A stretch of DNA of 64,000 bases from Anisakis pegreffii (lineage: Eukaryota; Nematoda; Chromadorea; Rhabditida; Anisakidae): positions 45,005-109,004 of the forward strand of contig JAPYMA010001681.1 of the NCBI GenBank assembly GCA_035041965.1, read 5' to 3'. Positions 26,801 through 41,890 of this stretch are shown here, piece after piece; the first letter of the stretch is position 1, and each line of letters begins with the position of its first letter. The notes below the pieces were generated by a model, which made no database searches, had not been told where the DNA came from, and was given only the letters and a program-made list of their open reading frames with translations. A program made the position numbers and the translations under genes.

Positions 26801-29800
26801 CTTTTGAAAAGATTGAAAATAAATTAGTTGGTCGTAAGAAGCGTAAGTGATGCCACACAAAAGCTTCTCATCATGCATATATTGTTTACTTTTGTTTGAT
26901 ACTTAACGGCATTTTATTGGTGTCATTTAATGCGACCTGATTCACACCAGTTGAAAACGATACTGATATGTGATCGTTCAGCTGCATTGTGCGCGTTTGA
27001 TTCCTTTCGAAAGCACACCACATCAGTTCAATAACCACCACTAAATTTCAGCTAAACTACAACCTTGTATTTTACCACAGTCAATTAAATGCTTTGAACA
27101 GTCAGAAAAGTGAAAGAACCTCTAGCACTGTGATCAACTAATTATCAGACGAACATTATCGAGCAACGTAAACTCAGATATTTTCGATGATTTTATGAAA
27201 GAACATTAAGTAAAAATCACGACTTCAAGTGCAACCATTTCAAATGCTTTTTGCATTCAAAAATTGCACCAAAACTTATTGATTCAATAAGATGAAACAC
27301 ACCGAATGTGAAGTATTGTTTGTGTGCATTTGTTCTTCATGAAGGAGTTATTTGCAAGACAATGCTCACACTAATGGCTGCTAATTCAAGTAGCTTTTTG
27401 ATGTATTCCTCGAGGATTTGTTGCTTGCACTCCATATAATTACCGTCTATTTTGAGAGTATTTGCCAGAATTGAGTTCCTTGCCACAAATTAGATCCATC
27501 AAGAAGCATTTTTTGACTAATTAGTGGCTGCGTTTATTTCTCCCTGAAGCAACGGTCTGTTCATATTGAGGATAATCTGATCGTTAAATAATGTAACAGG
27601 TCAACCCGGAATCACAAATAGTATAATTTTGATTCAGTTCAGAGAAGCAAAACTTCCAAACATGATCGCAAACCTTAACTCATTGCCTAGAATTATGTTC
27701 GTTTAGTGGTCGCTTGAAATGTCTGATGCCATAGAAATAATTCATGAATTATGATATGTGGAGTTCGTTTGTCAGTGATAAAAATCGGTTAAAGCAAATG
27801 GTGTCGTTTTTTTGCGAGTACCTCAATAAAATGAATAAGGTTTTTTTGGATTAATGAGGTGTGTGATATATTTTATGGATGCGGCTTCTCTTGGAATGCT
27901 TGCCGAAAGAGACGGCAATTTCTCGGTCTTTCATTTTCTCATCGGTCTAACTGTAAGAATGTGGTTACGGAACAAAAAGCATAAAAATTGAAAACATCTG
28001 TTCAATACTTCAAAAATAACTCGTACCATCTGTTTCAACAATGTTTGCATCCTGCGTTATCAGCATCTGTTTCCGAATATTTGCATTGATTTATTTGATG
28101 CTCTTCAAGAACTTTGAATCCATATTAGATTCAGGTGGCCGTTTTGTAAAATAATTGCATTATGCTTCTCGTTCAAATTGTGATTGTCCACTACATTCAG
28201 AAGAGATTGTCCGCTACATTTTACTATCTTAATTTGGTTATGAAAACATGAAAGAAATACTGCTCATATTTCTCACAGGAAGAGAGCCAGTGATTGAAGC
28301 TGCAGATTGAGGAATGAATATTGCATTAGCGTAGCTTATAATAGAGATTTTAACTATCTGGTTTTATCAGCGTGATAATTCGAGGAGTGGAATAACCAAT
28401 GTTGGTATAAGTCAGTAGTGTTGATGAATTTTATTCAATTTGTATCACATTCAAGTATAATCACATTTATGCGCATTGTAATAGTGACCAATCAGATCAT
28501 ATGGCAATGATATCACAACTTGGGTGGTGTTTTGTTTCGTGAAATGCGATTGACACTCATGAGCATGATGATCTGTTGAGGTGGACTAGAGAGCGGTAAA
28601 CATCAAACGTGTATATTTATGTTTAGCTGATTGTTGAATGATTCGACGATCAAACGAATGCAATCAAAACACAGCGCTGTTACCGTGTTTATTCAGGATA
28701 TAAGAAAGAATTAATCCATTTCGGGTTGTCTGCTGCTGTCACCTTATCGTCGTTATTTATTTCCACTCATTCAGCACAACTAACTACGAATCGACGAACC
28801 ACCTACCGACCTTAACTATTGGAAATGAATTTGCAGATGAAATATAATAGGAACATAAAATCTTGAAAGACATTAAATCGCAGAAGTCATTAAAAGCGTT
28901 AGTAAAGCAAGCAAACCAATAACGATCACTGCATACCGCACATAACCAATAAAGAACATCAAAGCCACACCGACAACAATAATAACCAATAACAGTGCTC
29001 AATTGTTTGTCTCTTAAAACCTGAGCGTTCCTTCTTTTCGTCGTTCAATCAACATCCAGTCAACTCATAAAATGCGGCATTCACAATCATGAATTTTCAT
29101 ACTCACTATACCATCGCACTTCACGATTTTAAATATAGTAATTTTTGATGGAATTAAACTTCACATGGGGTTGATTCGAGGTACACTCTTTGATCACTCG
29201 AGTAATTTAAAGCGAAAACGAGGAGAAAGTTGTTCGTAATTTCGATGATTTGTTGCAACATCGTGAATAACATTTGAAAATTCTCGATAAATTTCTAATG
29301 CAGATCAGTGTTTGTCCTAAAAAATACGTTAATCGATTGAAAAATATGCTGGAAATCAAAATTCAAAGTCTTTTCTATTTATCGTACTTAAAAACATTTT
29401 CAACGGATGAATGAGAACAGCTAATCAAAGATTACTCATTGATCAGTGTAATGAAGCTGATGAAGTGCAAAATAAAACATGAAAATCATGTGGAGATATT
29501 ATTTCGGTGCGCAAGAGCATTTAAAATATTAGCATTAAAAATACTCAATTACAGGTATTTCCGTACCGTGCATGCGATATGAAACGAAAGGGATACGATC
29601 GCACTCTTATCGATCACATCGCTGTTGTATTTTTCGATGAACTCGAACCGTTCATCACCGGTTGTGTATCGCTCGATAATCAAGTTAGAACTCTTCTATG
29701 TTCATTGCTCATTACCTATTGCTTTCTTCGTAATCCACAGTTCATGAAAGTGCAACCCGATTCATTTCTGAAAAGCTTCGAAATATGTTTTTTATTGCCC

Positions 29801-32800
29801 TAGAGCAGAAATCAACGTGAGTGAATAATCCTACCTGTGAGAACTAACTAACGTAAATCCAAGAAGTAAATCTAACTGGAATCGATGCCCAGTCACGTTA
29901 TACTCGTCGTAGAGGAGTGATGTTAATTGCAACTCAAAGAAAGATGTTTATGAGAGACGTATATATGAAACGATTGCGATTGAGTAATAAAAGCAATGAA
30001 TGGTAAAATGCCATCGTTTCATCATAATCACAAAAGCAATAAGAATTGTGCTCACTTCTTTCTCAATAACCATCTGCTTTCTGCCATCGCATTAATGAGT
30101 CAATCAGGTAAATCATAAGATCGACTGAAACGAATGTCTTTCTAACGATCTGTCCATCTCATCGAACGCTGATATGATATTGTATTAGCGTTAGTATTGT
30201 CAGTATTAATGATCCTTCCATCCGAATCACATTAAAAGACTCATTTCGTTGAATATTTATTATCTAACATTGCGCATTCAACTTCACATTAATGACTACA
30301 ATAAATACCATCTGTCATTTCACATTACCATTGAATGTGCGGAAAGTTTTATGGGAGTATTTGTGATCGAGTTAAACAAGTGGAATAAGTGTGTTCAGTT
30401 TTGATACAATATTCTAATTTCACGTCAGGGGAGGAGTATAATCGAGTGTGAGAATTTTAAAATCACCCAACTGGCGTTTTCCTTCGACAATGTTAAAATG
30501 TAGAGAAAAATCTTCAATTATCTCGAAGGGTAACCTAAATTGAGAAGGTTCAACATACTGAATGCTCATTCAGTGGCTGATCGCTGAAAGAAGAAAACGC
30601 AGTCTTACTATTAGAGAAATTCTGCAAATTTACTTCCTTACAGATCTGATAAATGAAGTATCGGAATTATTCATATTGAAGATGGAGAATTGCAGGTTCG
30701 ATTCACTGAAAAGTCTGGTGCGTTGGGTTTGGTTGTGGGACCAGAAAGCCGCGTTGTCGCCCAAATAGACAAGGTAAGTGAAAGATCGCGATTGAGTTAA
30801 TAGATCGTGCTTATACAGTCTGATGAATTCGTATTTTTACAAAAAAACCATAGCACTTTTGGTTGAGGACCAATTCCGTTTTTGACGGCCCACACTTTTT
30901 AAAATTCTGTTCAAATTTGATAGCGACGACTCAAAACCGCCTCTCGTCGTCATTCATACTCTTTTCGTGGACTTCATCAGTTACTCAGAGTAGCCGTGTA
31001 TTTCAGTTGCAGCGCGGCAGTATTCCAGTTGTTATTTTGGACGATATTGAAACAAAACGTCTCAAGAACCAACTCGATGAAGCTTCTCAAAGCGGCTCGG
31101 TTGTACGATTGTCGTTGGAATATGTTGATCTCAGGCCACAGTACACTTTACGGCTACAAGTTCGTTAATAAATTAGTTGATCGATGAGAGAATATTGTGA
31201 TGAAATGAGTGCTTTCTGATCTTTCAAGATCGCTATTACCTCTATCAGGCCAACATAAGTTTATCTTTTCAACCAAACGGCAAGGCAGTAGTTCATTTCG
31301 CTGTTTGGTGAGTGAATCTGTTTGTTGCTGCTTGAACAAGTGCTTAATTCACTTGGAATTTTCAGGTTTTTAGACCAACGGTCCTGAATATTGGCCTAAT
31401 AATACTATTGTTTATGCTGATTCTTTTCATAACAGGCCTTGTTTTCATCAAAATTCGTTGGCGACCCAACTCACATCGCGATATTTGGTTGCGTACATTA
31501 GCAAGGTATCCTTTCGATGTCATTCAATTGTTCAACTGAAGCCCTCAATTCCATCGTCCATGACAAACTTCTTACAACTATTTATGTAAAGTCATGACGT
31601 TCTAAAAGCGACACGAAAAAAGTTTCAAATTGACTTTAGATAACGAGCAAATGAATCAGATATTCTCAGATCAGAAGATATTCTCTCAGTATTTGCAAAG
31701 AATGTATAAACAAGGCTTCAGGTCAGCAGTGAATAAGATGGAAATTCGTAAATTCGAGAAACCAACCCCACAGAATCTGTCATCAATAAATGAAGCAAGA
31801 AAAGGACGTGGTCTTTTGTGTTTAACGTCAAAACGGAAATATTTACCTGTGTTTGGATCACTTACGTCGGTGGCACACAGTTGTGCGAGTCAAGTAAACT
31901 CTTTCGTTGCATTATTAATACTCGCCATCCAAATTTTCCAATGACATCAAATTTTATTTGCTTTCCGTAAGATATTTGAAAACTGCAAACAATTTAGTTT
32001 GTGTGTTGAAATAAAGTTGAGATTCACAGTTAGTTTTGTCATTTTGGAATGTTAGATTGTTTGCTTTCATTGTGATTTTTTAGCTTACTTTTCTGTTTAG
32101 TGGCATTTTTCACATTCAGTCTCTGAACATTGTCACCACCGAAAGTGGTGTTCAGTGCTATTGTTGTCAGCTCGATGACGATAACGTCCTTTTTTGTGAG
32201 CGAATGAGGCTGTTGGATCGTTCGATAAGAATTTTTCTTGTGCTGTTGATGAATGAGTATTGCATTTTTAGGAACGATGTAGCATATGCTTGGATGAATA
32301 CAAGGAAGGTCAAGAGTTACGAGTGCTCTTCTGCGGTCATGAATTTCATCCAAAATGCGTCGACCCGTGGTTACTCAGCAACAGGTATTAATCAGTACAT
32401 TCATTGTTCTATTCAACTGCTCTGTTTTCGTGCTCAAGAATTCCTTTTAAAAGTAAAATTCTCGCACTTTTAAATTGAAGGTGAAAAGTTGTCAAGTATT
32501 TGTGGTCTGAGACAATCCAAAAAACATCTCTTCTGAGTGATTTACTGGAAGTATAAGCGGAATTATTCAACGTTTTTTCGAATAACATGATTTCTTTGCA
32601 AGTGTTTCTTCCAAAGCAGCAGTCACCAGTTGATGAAATATCCTCGCTTGTTTGTTTCAGACGATGCCCTCTCTGTCAGTACGACATCGTTTATAAGGAG
32701 TATCCGAAGGCCGATCCAACCCCTAAAAATAACCGAGCCAGGTGAATACAGATTTTCGAGTGTCTTATCATTGCCATTCAATTTTCGGAGTCATCGAGTG

Positions 32801-34081
32801 TCCTTCCTTTCATTTACTCTTAAGTGGAAGAACAGCGTTTCACGGCAATTCTGCTCTCCCTGTTTTCCTTCCACATTCAGTTTGAGTAGTAGTGCTATTA
32901 GATGCTTAAGATTCCTTTCAAATTCTCCTGTCATTTAGAAAAACTAGCAGTAAAACCAGGTCGTTTTGATTCATTCAGTCAATTTCAAAAATCATTTGAC
33001 TGCAGTTCGCTACCGACAGCAGAATGTTCAAACCAGCAACAAGAACTGCCATTACTGTCGCCCGCATCAAGGCCTTCTGCTGATCAAACGGTACCAAGTG
33101 CAAATTCGCATTTGCATATTGCAAATGATCTGAAATCATCACTCGAAAGGAATCAACGCTACCGACCCAAGCGAGTGGATGAGGTTGGTTGTTCGGGTCG
33201 ATATGTCAATCACTAGCGCCGCATCTAGCTGCGCAAGCGTAGTCATAAGGCAATTATTGCAAATTTATGAACGGATGGAAAATATTTAATTCATAGAATT
33301 CGTATGCCCCAAATTTTTAGTAGGGATGAATGCCACATGAGATCGTATTAATTGCACCTTAGTAGTTTATTTCTGATAATCCACTAGAGAATAATGGAAT
33401 TTTATGAAAGCTGATAAGAGCATCGCTGTGTTTCAGCAGCAGTTTGCTCTACCGTATTTATTGCCGAGTAACACAACCCCTCAAGTGTCGCACAGCATCA
33501 ACCGAGATACACGCAGACGATACGGTCGCGATGAGGGAGCGTTTACGAGTCGCATTTCGCGAAAGTGTGCTCAGCATCGAACCAGATCTCTCGGAGCTCA
33601 ACAGCGCAGACGTCAGCTGAGGTCAAAACGGTCATCACCAAATGACCACCGCCTTTCCGCACTTCCCAGGGAACAACAGTTGCCTCAGATAGCCGATACG
33701 ATTTCAGGGTTAGAACATTTTCAGCTATGTGAGGAAATGTTTGCATTGCTTGCGAAACTGTTTAAATTGGTCGAATACTGTTCACTTCAATCAATCGCAT
33801 ACGATTACAGGTACTCATCTGATATCTCATCATATCCAGAATTCGAGACTGATCTTGCTGCTATTGCTACTGCTGAAACGCAACAAGAAGCAACATTTCC
33901 ATATTTCTCACTGACTGCCAGCTCAGAATCAAGTCCGTCAACAAGTATGAGAATGACGCGGTTTCGAGTCAACAACAGTCAACAACAACAACAACAACAA
34001 CGTATTTCTCTATTTCCATTAGTCAACACAGCACCACTCGACAGGATCTCATTCGAAGAATCACATGGCGATATTTGTTGA
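20822..34081 (+). CDS. plr-1: Transmembrane RING-H2 E3 ubiquitin ligase, RNF43/ZNRF3/PLR-1 family (10 exons)
   Basis: Exons: 20822-21070, 29555-29683, 30696-30773, 31007-31159, 31366-31505, 31722-31893, 32272-32384, 32661-32741, 32979-33183, 33437-34081. All phases agree, giving 654 aa. Seen: a signal peptide (about residues 1-24, ending IDCA), a luminal protease-associated-like region (about 60-190, beginning [19 protein letters not shown]), one membrane segment (about 210-232), the juxtamembrane stretch [11 protein letters not shown], and a RING-H2 finger C310-x2-C-x14-C-x-H-x2-H-x2-C-x10-C-x2-C350 containing [12 protein letters not shown]. The tail is basic and S/Q-rich with a (CAA)7 run. 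Known for the family: these ligases ubiquitinate Frizzled and related Wnt receptors at the cell surface; C. elegans PLR-1 does this too. Inferred: the same role here. Exon 1 joins exon 2 at the point where vertebrate ZNRF3 continues from its own GEIVQ-like motif. The exon 9 acceptor (32978) was chosen because it alone fits the phase. A 51-base in-frame intron inside exon 10 (about 33762-33812) is possible but not needed. Confidence 0.88.
21071..29554 (+). other. 8.5 kb first intron of the plr-1-like gene
   Basis: The intron starts GTCAGT and ends TTACAG, phase 0. It separates the signal-peptide exon from the rest of the luminal domain. It is A+T-rich. The reading frames in it are short, with no recognised domain, and no TTR-like or RING-like sequence was found. 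Long first introns in nematode developmental genes often carry enhancers; that role here is inference only. Confidence 0.7.
33980..34000 (+). repeat. (CAA)7 microsatellite coding a Gln run
   Basis: Seven CAA units in the last exon of the plr-1-like gene encode a short polyglutamine run near the C terminus. It lies outside the RING and membrane segments, so length variation is probably tolerated. Confidence 0.9.
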
Positions 34082-35389
34082 TTTTTTATTTCATTTCGCA
34101 TTATGCAGCATTTTATTGTCTGTCGCTCTTCAGTTTACTCATTCCACGTTGCATCGGACTGTCCTTTTAACGTTCACAGAATACACGAAAGTCGATGGAC
34201 GTCTTCATAATCCCTTTCGTTTTATTTCAACAAAACGAACCAATTAGTCAAAAACTTCAAACGGCTGCATATTGCTATTACGTGCATTATATGACAAATT
34301 AATCTTCAGTTATCATTTGCTCAAAGTGTGAAGCGTTCCTCCGCGATAAATTGTTCATATCATGTTTATAGCAACAAAATTTTTGCTATGAACTGATCCA
34401 CGAAAATGTTTAGCTAACGGCCATACAAATAGAATCATTCCCAAATGAACATGAATGCGACTTATGACATCTGATGAAAACGAATTTATATCTGCGCTCA
34501 ATTACTGCTGGTAATACCAGTGATTTAAGTTATTCTTAAATATATTTTCAGTTATTTGTTTATAAAAAATGCCAACGCACTTGACGTATCGCTGTTATTG
34601 TTTCCAACATCACAATGTATACAAATGTTTATGCATTTATTTATATGTATCTCCAAACGTATATGTAAATATAGGTGTAATATTTTACTAATTGCTATTC
34701 CAATTCCACTTGTAATAATCTCGATCAGGTTGTTATATGAAATGTAAAACTATGGATCAATTGTGCGATGCATACTTTTGGTTGGATCGGTGTGGTGAGA
34801 GGAGAGAAGGAGGGGTAAAACGAAATCTAAGTGATCAAATCATCTTTTCAGTACGGCGATATGATTCTGTGAATAATTGCATGGAGTTGGTTTAATCATT
34901 GAATAGTGATTACGAGATGAAATATTCCGAAAACATTTCTCAATAAGGAGTTTCTTATTAACAATAAGATGTAATTATTGAAACACTGACCGAAAGGATC
35001 AGTGTGTAGACTATATTCATAATGTGACAATGTATTATATATAAATATATTTATATTGTTTATCGAGTTGTGTGTAAATCTCATCTTTTAAACTGAACAT
35101 GAATGAGTGAGATGAAATATAAAATTTCGACTTCAAATTTCTTTTGCATAACATAAATAATCATGTAATTCATTTATAAGCACCACAACTCATTGTGTAA
35201 AAAATAACGCCTCTAAAAATTCCTTTGATTTCACTGTCAGCACTTCATTAAAGTACACAAGATATCATTGTCCCATTAGTGATCAAATATCTGTTCGGGG
35301 ATTGGGTAAAGATACGTTTTGAAGTAGAAAGGGTGATACATTCTGCACAATAATAATATCTATTGGGTAACGATGAGGGTGATTTATTC

Positions 35390-35625
35390 AGAGCAGCCAT
35401 GGGATCCGACAGACAGTCGATCGGAAAAATCCGACAGTTTCGGTCGGAATTCTGACCGAGCAATTTAGAATGTTGCTCGGAATTCTGACTGTTGGAATGA
35501 CGAAATGCCAACTCGATCGGATTCCGACCGACCGAAATTTCACCCGGACTATTTCAGAGTAGAAACATTTGAGTGTGCGAACATTCCGATTCGAGTAGAA
35601 ACATTCCGATTCGAACACTCTTGTG
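35390..35625. repeat. Cluster of nested palindromes and short tandem copies
   Basis: Contains GGTCGGAATTCTGACCG, near palindromic around an EcoRI-type core. A hairpin GAATTCTGACCGAGCAA / TTGCTCGGAATTC follows. A direct repeat GAGTAGAAACATT comes in two copies, plus three copies of ACATTCCGATTCGA-like sequence, enclosed by GAGTGTGCGAA and TTCGAACACTC. It may be a decayed palindromic transposon. It abuts the TTR-like relic F. Confidence 0.5.
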
Positions 35626-35626
35626 C

Positions 35627-35850
35627 TTATGGGGCATTAAGAGAAAGTTTTCGGGCGATGTGCCCTGTGATCAAAAGTGACATGATGAGTTGTACTCCGA
35701 TTATGAAATCAAGATCAGCTGTTGGCCTCCATTCATTTTTGATGTGCACGAATGACGTATATTCTACATGCAAGTACAGCACGATGTCTGCAACTGCACC
35801 ATTGTTGCACTGACTTCACCGGCCAGTTCGCCTTTAATGGAGTCATAGAC
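35627..35850 (-). pseudogene. Frame-broken TTR-like relic F (tentative)
   Basis: After an acceptor-like CTTCTGTAG comes VYDSIKGELAGEV, then, shifted by two bases, CNNGAVADIVLYLHVEY, which matches the CNGKPAADVLVKLYDDD strand of the TTR-like genes. Next come ADLDF and ITGHIARKL, similar to MDFDD and ISGHIAEM of gene B. The middle is shorter than in intact genes and no exon 3 was found. It lies 13.5 kb from the array, next to a palindromic repeat cluster, on the minus strand. Confidence 0.3.
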
Positions 35851-36777
35851 CTACAGAAGATGAAAGGTTTGTATTTAACCAATCTATAATCTCTAAGAAG
35901 CGCTAGTACGAGGAAATACTCCAGTCTGGTGTTGTATTTACTACATGAGCATAATTGTGGACAGAGCGCACAGGTGACACCATCATTTCATCGATCTAAT
36001 ACGAATTCGGTACGCTGCTAATTGTTGGTCAATACCGCCCGTAATGCTCACTGCACACTCTGTCTAATTTGGTGCATCATTTTCCGCACAGTTCCTCTCA
36101 ATCAGTCCCATCTTCTGATTTTTCGCACCGAACCGGGTTCGAGATTGTTTGAAGCAGAGCTGACCACCTTATTATCTTCTCGTTTCACCATCTATAATAT
36201 ACGCACCTCATTATTGTTTCTTCCGTATCACCTGTTAACTTTTCATGTTTGTTGAGTGACGTTGTGTAAGAATTTATTCCTCAAATCAGAAAGCTGTTTG
36301 CATAAATATCGTCATCACCATTACTCTCACATTGCTCTAGTAGATCATAGCATTCATTTATTGCTTCACTGTAATTGAACAAAAATTAACTGTAAAACTT
36401 TGAAAAAACACGATTCAGATTATCCAAAGAATCGGGAAACCAAAATCGAGGGCAGTAAAGCCCATTATCACTCAATGAAAATGTAACTATGTAAAACACT
36501 TGAAGGATATAGGAGAATAGGAAACAGTGAGGACGACATTGGGGCAGAAATTTCACTTGGCCGAAAACGGAATGGTCAGGTAGTCGGGAAACTATATTGA
36601 GGAAGCAATGCACAATAAAATAACCGCAATGAAATTCGGCACCAAAAATAACCACACACGTATTCGTTTCCAATAATAACTGTACAATATGATGGATATG
36701 ATTGCACCTGCAGAAAAGAAATGTCTTTTCGCAAACCGGAAAAATAGCCACCTACCACTTTTAAGTTTCAACAAAGT

Positions 36778-36879
36778 TTATCCTAAATCGGCTTCTCTGA
36801 AAAGCTTTCCGACCTCAGCTCGACCGTGTACTCTAATCGCTTCAACCATCGGGGTTTCGCGACCAGTCGAACAAGAATG
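36778..36879 (-). pseudogene. Isolated ankyrin-repeat-like fragment
   Basis: The minus-strand frame reads GRETPMVEAIRVHGRAEVGK then LFREADLG and a stop. It follows the ankyrin consensus G.TPL..A...G..E.V.LLL..GAD at nearly every anchor. An acceptor-like CGTTAG lies about 15 bases before the first residues. Only one repeat was found, and no neighbouring repeat was seen on either side between the plr-1-like and Aurora-type genes. It is a relic or a terminal exon of a gene not otherwise seen. Confidence 0.3.
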
Positions 36880-37485
36880 ATTTTCTAACGAAACGCAACT
36901 TCTACGGATTTTCCATGTATAGATCGCAATATGACTCGGTTTAATTGATTCGGTTTTGGAGACATCGCAAATTTGCTTCTTCAACAAATGAAATATATCA
37001 CAAAGCACAATTCAATCAATTCCCTGAAAATCGTTTTGGTTTGAAGTGCTCAGCACCGATCAGTTTATGTATCACAACTGAGATCGTTTTTCAACTATTG
37101 CTCAAAATAATCTTGAAACAAGCACTCAGAGTATGCGATCGACTGAAACGACCAAAAATACAAAAATTTTCGGCGAATTTCCCTCTCAAATGAGCATATA
37201 TAATTCAACTAATGTCAGTATGCTGCTTCACTGTGCCGGTGGTAATCATCACGTGCCGTAAATGTTCCGTTGTATTCGTCTTAGTTAAGATGATATTCCC
37301 TAATTGCAGTCGCATACAATCCATGAATATTATTAAAATTGTGCCTTTACCTTACTAATTCGGTTGATTATTTTCATTCCACTCCGAACATATATTCTCG
37401 TAGCGGATACCTTGACCGAGTTGAAATGAAAGAATGTTCAAATATGAAGTATCATCAGACTAATAACTGAGATATCTTGTTGATT

Positions 37486-37509
37486 GATGTCTTTATGCAG
37501 AAGTGTGTT
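37486..37509 (+). promoter_or_regulatory. Probable spliced-leader acceptor of the Aurora-type gene
   Basis: A pyrimidine-rich stretch ending TTTATGCAG (cut after 37500) is followed after 9 bases by the in-frame ATG at 37510. No upstream exon with a matching frame was found, so a trans-splice site is the simpler reading. An undetected upstream cis exon remains possible. Confidence 0.45.
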
Positions 37510-40358
<2,849 letters not shown>

Positions 40359-41871
40359 ACTCAATTATTCACATCCTACCAACTTCCTTCAAGCCTAATC
40401 GAACAATTCTGCAGGCTCTATGAATTTTTATTCAACAGTGATAAACTTTAGTTCAAATTTTTTCTGCATACTGTTGTCATAATTCTTCATGAAGTGTTTC
40501 TGAAAATGTACTTTTATGTTTGTTTATTTAGAAGTTCTTCGAATTTTTCGTGTTCACATGTTTACACATCGAATTTTTATTTTCAATCTCCTTCATTTTG
40601 AAATTAGCATTTCAAGTTTGCTCGTTTTTGAAATTCCTTAACGAATATTTCGAATATTGCAGATTTGGCTCAGGTTTTAAGATGGTCGCATTTAAGTCAC
40701 TGCGTTTAAATATTTGAAAGCTTCATCGCTTCTGTAAAATAATTGTTGACATGCAAATGCTCCGAGGTGTTTTTCTTGTGTATGCTTTTAGAATGCTTTC
40801 ATGGATCCATTTTTTGAGAAAATACCTTTCATTTAGATGCGTTCGCTTATTAACTGCTGTTTGATGTGTTTTCTGCAGAAAATCCATTTCGATATGAATT
40901 TGCTCCACCGTCAAATGTAGCGTTACGAGTTTTGTGATGTTGTTTCAGGTGCCATTGCTGCTGTTTTGTTTTCCTATTGAGAGTATATGTATGACTGTAA
41001 TTTATTTAATCATATTGATAAACAGATAATGCTATCAAAAACGATTGGTTGTTTTACACACAGCAGATCAGTTGAGTTGATAAAGTAAAGATATACTGAA
41101 GATGAACTGACAGCGTTCGACTGGTACCCAACTGCATAACAATAACCGTGATATATCATTGTATTTGAACGTAAACGAAAATGTAAAATAGATGCAGTGA
41201 CCAGCAGGTGATTTCGAAAAGTTTACACTAGATGTCAGCATTTAATTATAATGGTGATTTTAATTATGTTAACTCTGGATTTTGGATTTTAATTTGGATA
41301 CGAAATTGGAAAATAAAGTGAACTAACAAGGAAAGAAGCAAAATTAACAACGAAATAAATAGGGTAAAGCTTGCAATTTCGTTAACATTACAGGCATTAA
41401 AATTTCATTAACATGGATGATTTCCTCATGAGCTGTGTGAAATGTCATGCTAACTTCATGAGCTGTGTGGAAAGAAGGTTGTGACATTGGTGAGAGTGAG
41501 AGGCGTGTGGCTGTAACGAATCACAACCATTATACTCAATTAGGATGTCACACTAAAAGAGCCCATCAGCTGAGAAGGTACTCAACTCGAACATTGCAAA
41601 TGTTCCTTTTGGCAATTACAGCCGATGATTTGGATAGAGTGATGAGGGAACGATCATGTGGACATACAGACAGTGGCAAAACGCCTATATGACGACCGTT
41701 TGCGCGTTATGATTTCGATCGATGCGGCTTGGTTTTATGGGCTTTATGTAAACGGGTGAAGTGTGCTTGAGATTATGTGTTCCGCCCGCGGTGTCTCAAG
41801 TTTTCTAAGTTGATTCTCTGCAAGTTTTCATATCTTTTCGATCATTTATGAGAATGCTTCAATTTGGTCTG
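40359..41871. other. Aurora-type 3' flank and U1-70K upstream region
   Basis: No gene recognised. The 14-base motif TCATGAGCTGTGTG occurs twice near 41428 and 41456. Confidence 0.55.
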
Positions 41872-41890
41872 TTTTTTTCAGGCGGACAAG
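41872..41890 (+). promoter_or_regulatory. Probable spliced-leader acceptor of U1-70K
   Basis: A T7CAG tract (cut after 41881) leaves a 9-base leader before the ATG at 41891. The nearest upstream gene ends 1.5 kb away, too far for a typical nematode operon, so SL1-type trans-splicing of a monocistronic gene is the likeliest reading. Confidence 0.5.

Larger units (their letters stand above)
34082..37485. other. Intergenic region with repeats and relics
   Basis: Besides the palindromic cluster, the TTR-like relic F and the ankyrin-like fragment, it holds a short hairpin with a GAAA loop at 34983-35005. No intact gene seen. Confidence 0.55.

Noticed and set aside
30690..30720. tRNA-like T-arm (GGTTCGATTC)
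   Set aside because: It is inside a coding exon of the plr-1-like gene and has no acceptor or anticodon arms. No tRNA was found elsewhere either.
32902..33216. Independent gene starting at 32902
   Set aside because: The frame is exon 9 of the plr-1-like gene, entered at 32979 and left at a GTTGGT donor at 33184.
33404..34081. A 225-residue single-exon gene starting at 33404
   Set aside because: Its 3' part is the last exon of the plr-1-like gene; the TTTCAG at 33436 and the phase fit the preceding exon, so the ATG at 33404 is intronic.
35248..35813. Overlapping frames on both strands around the palindromes
   Set aside because: Produced by the self-complementary repeat; only the 35627-35850 minus segment shows family-like motifs.
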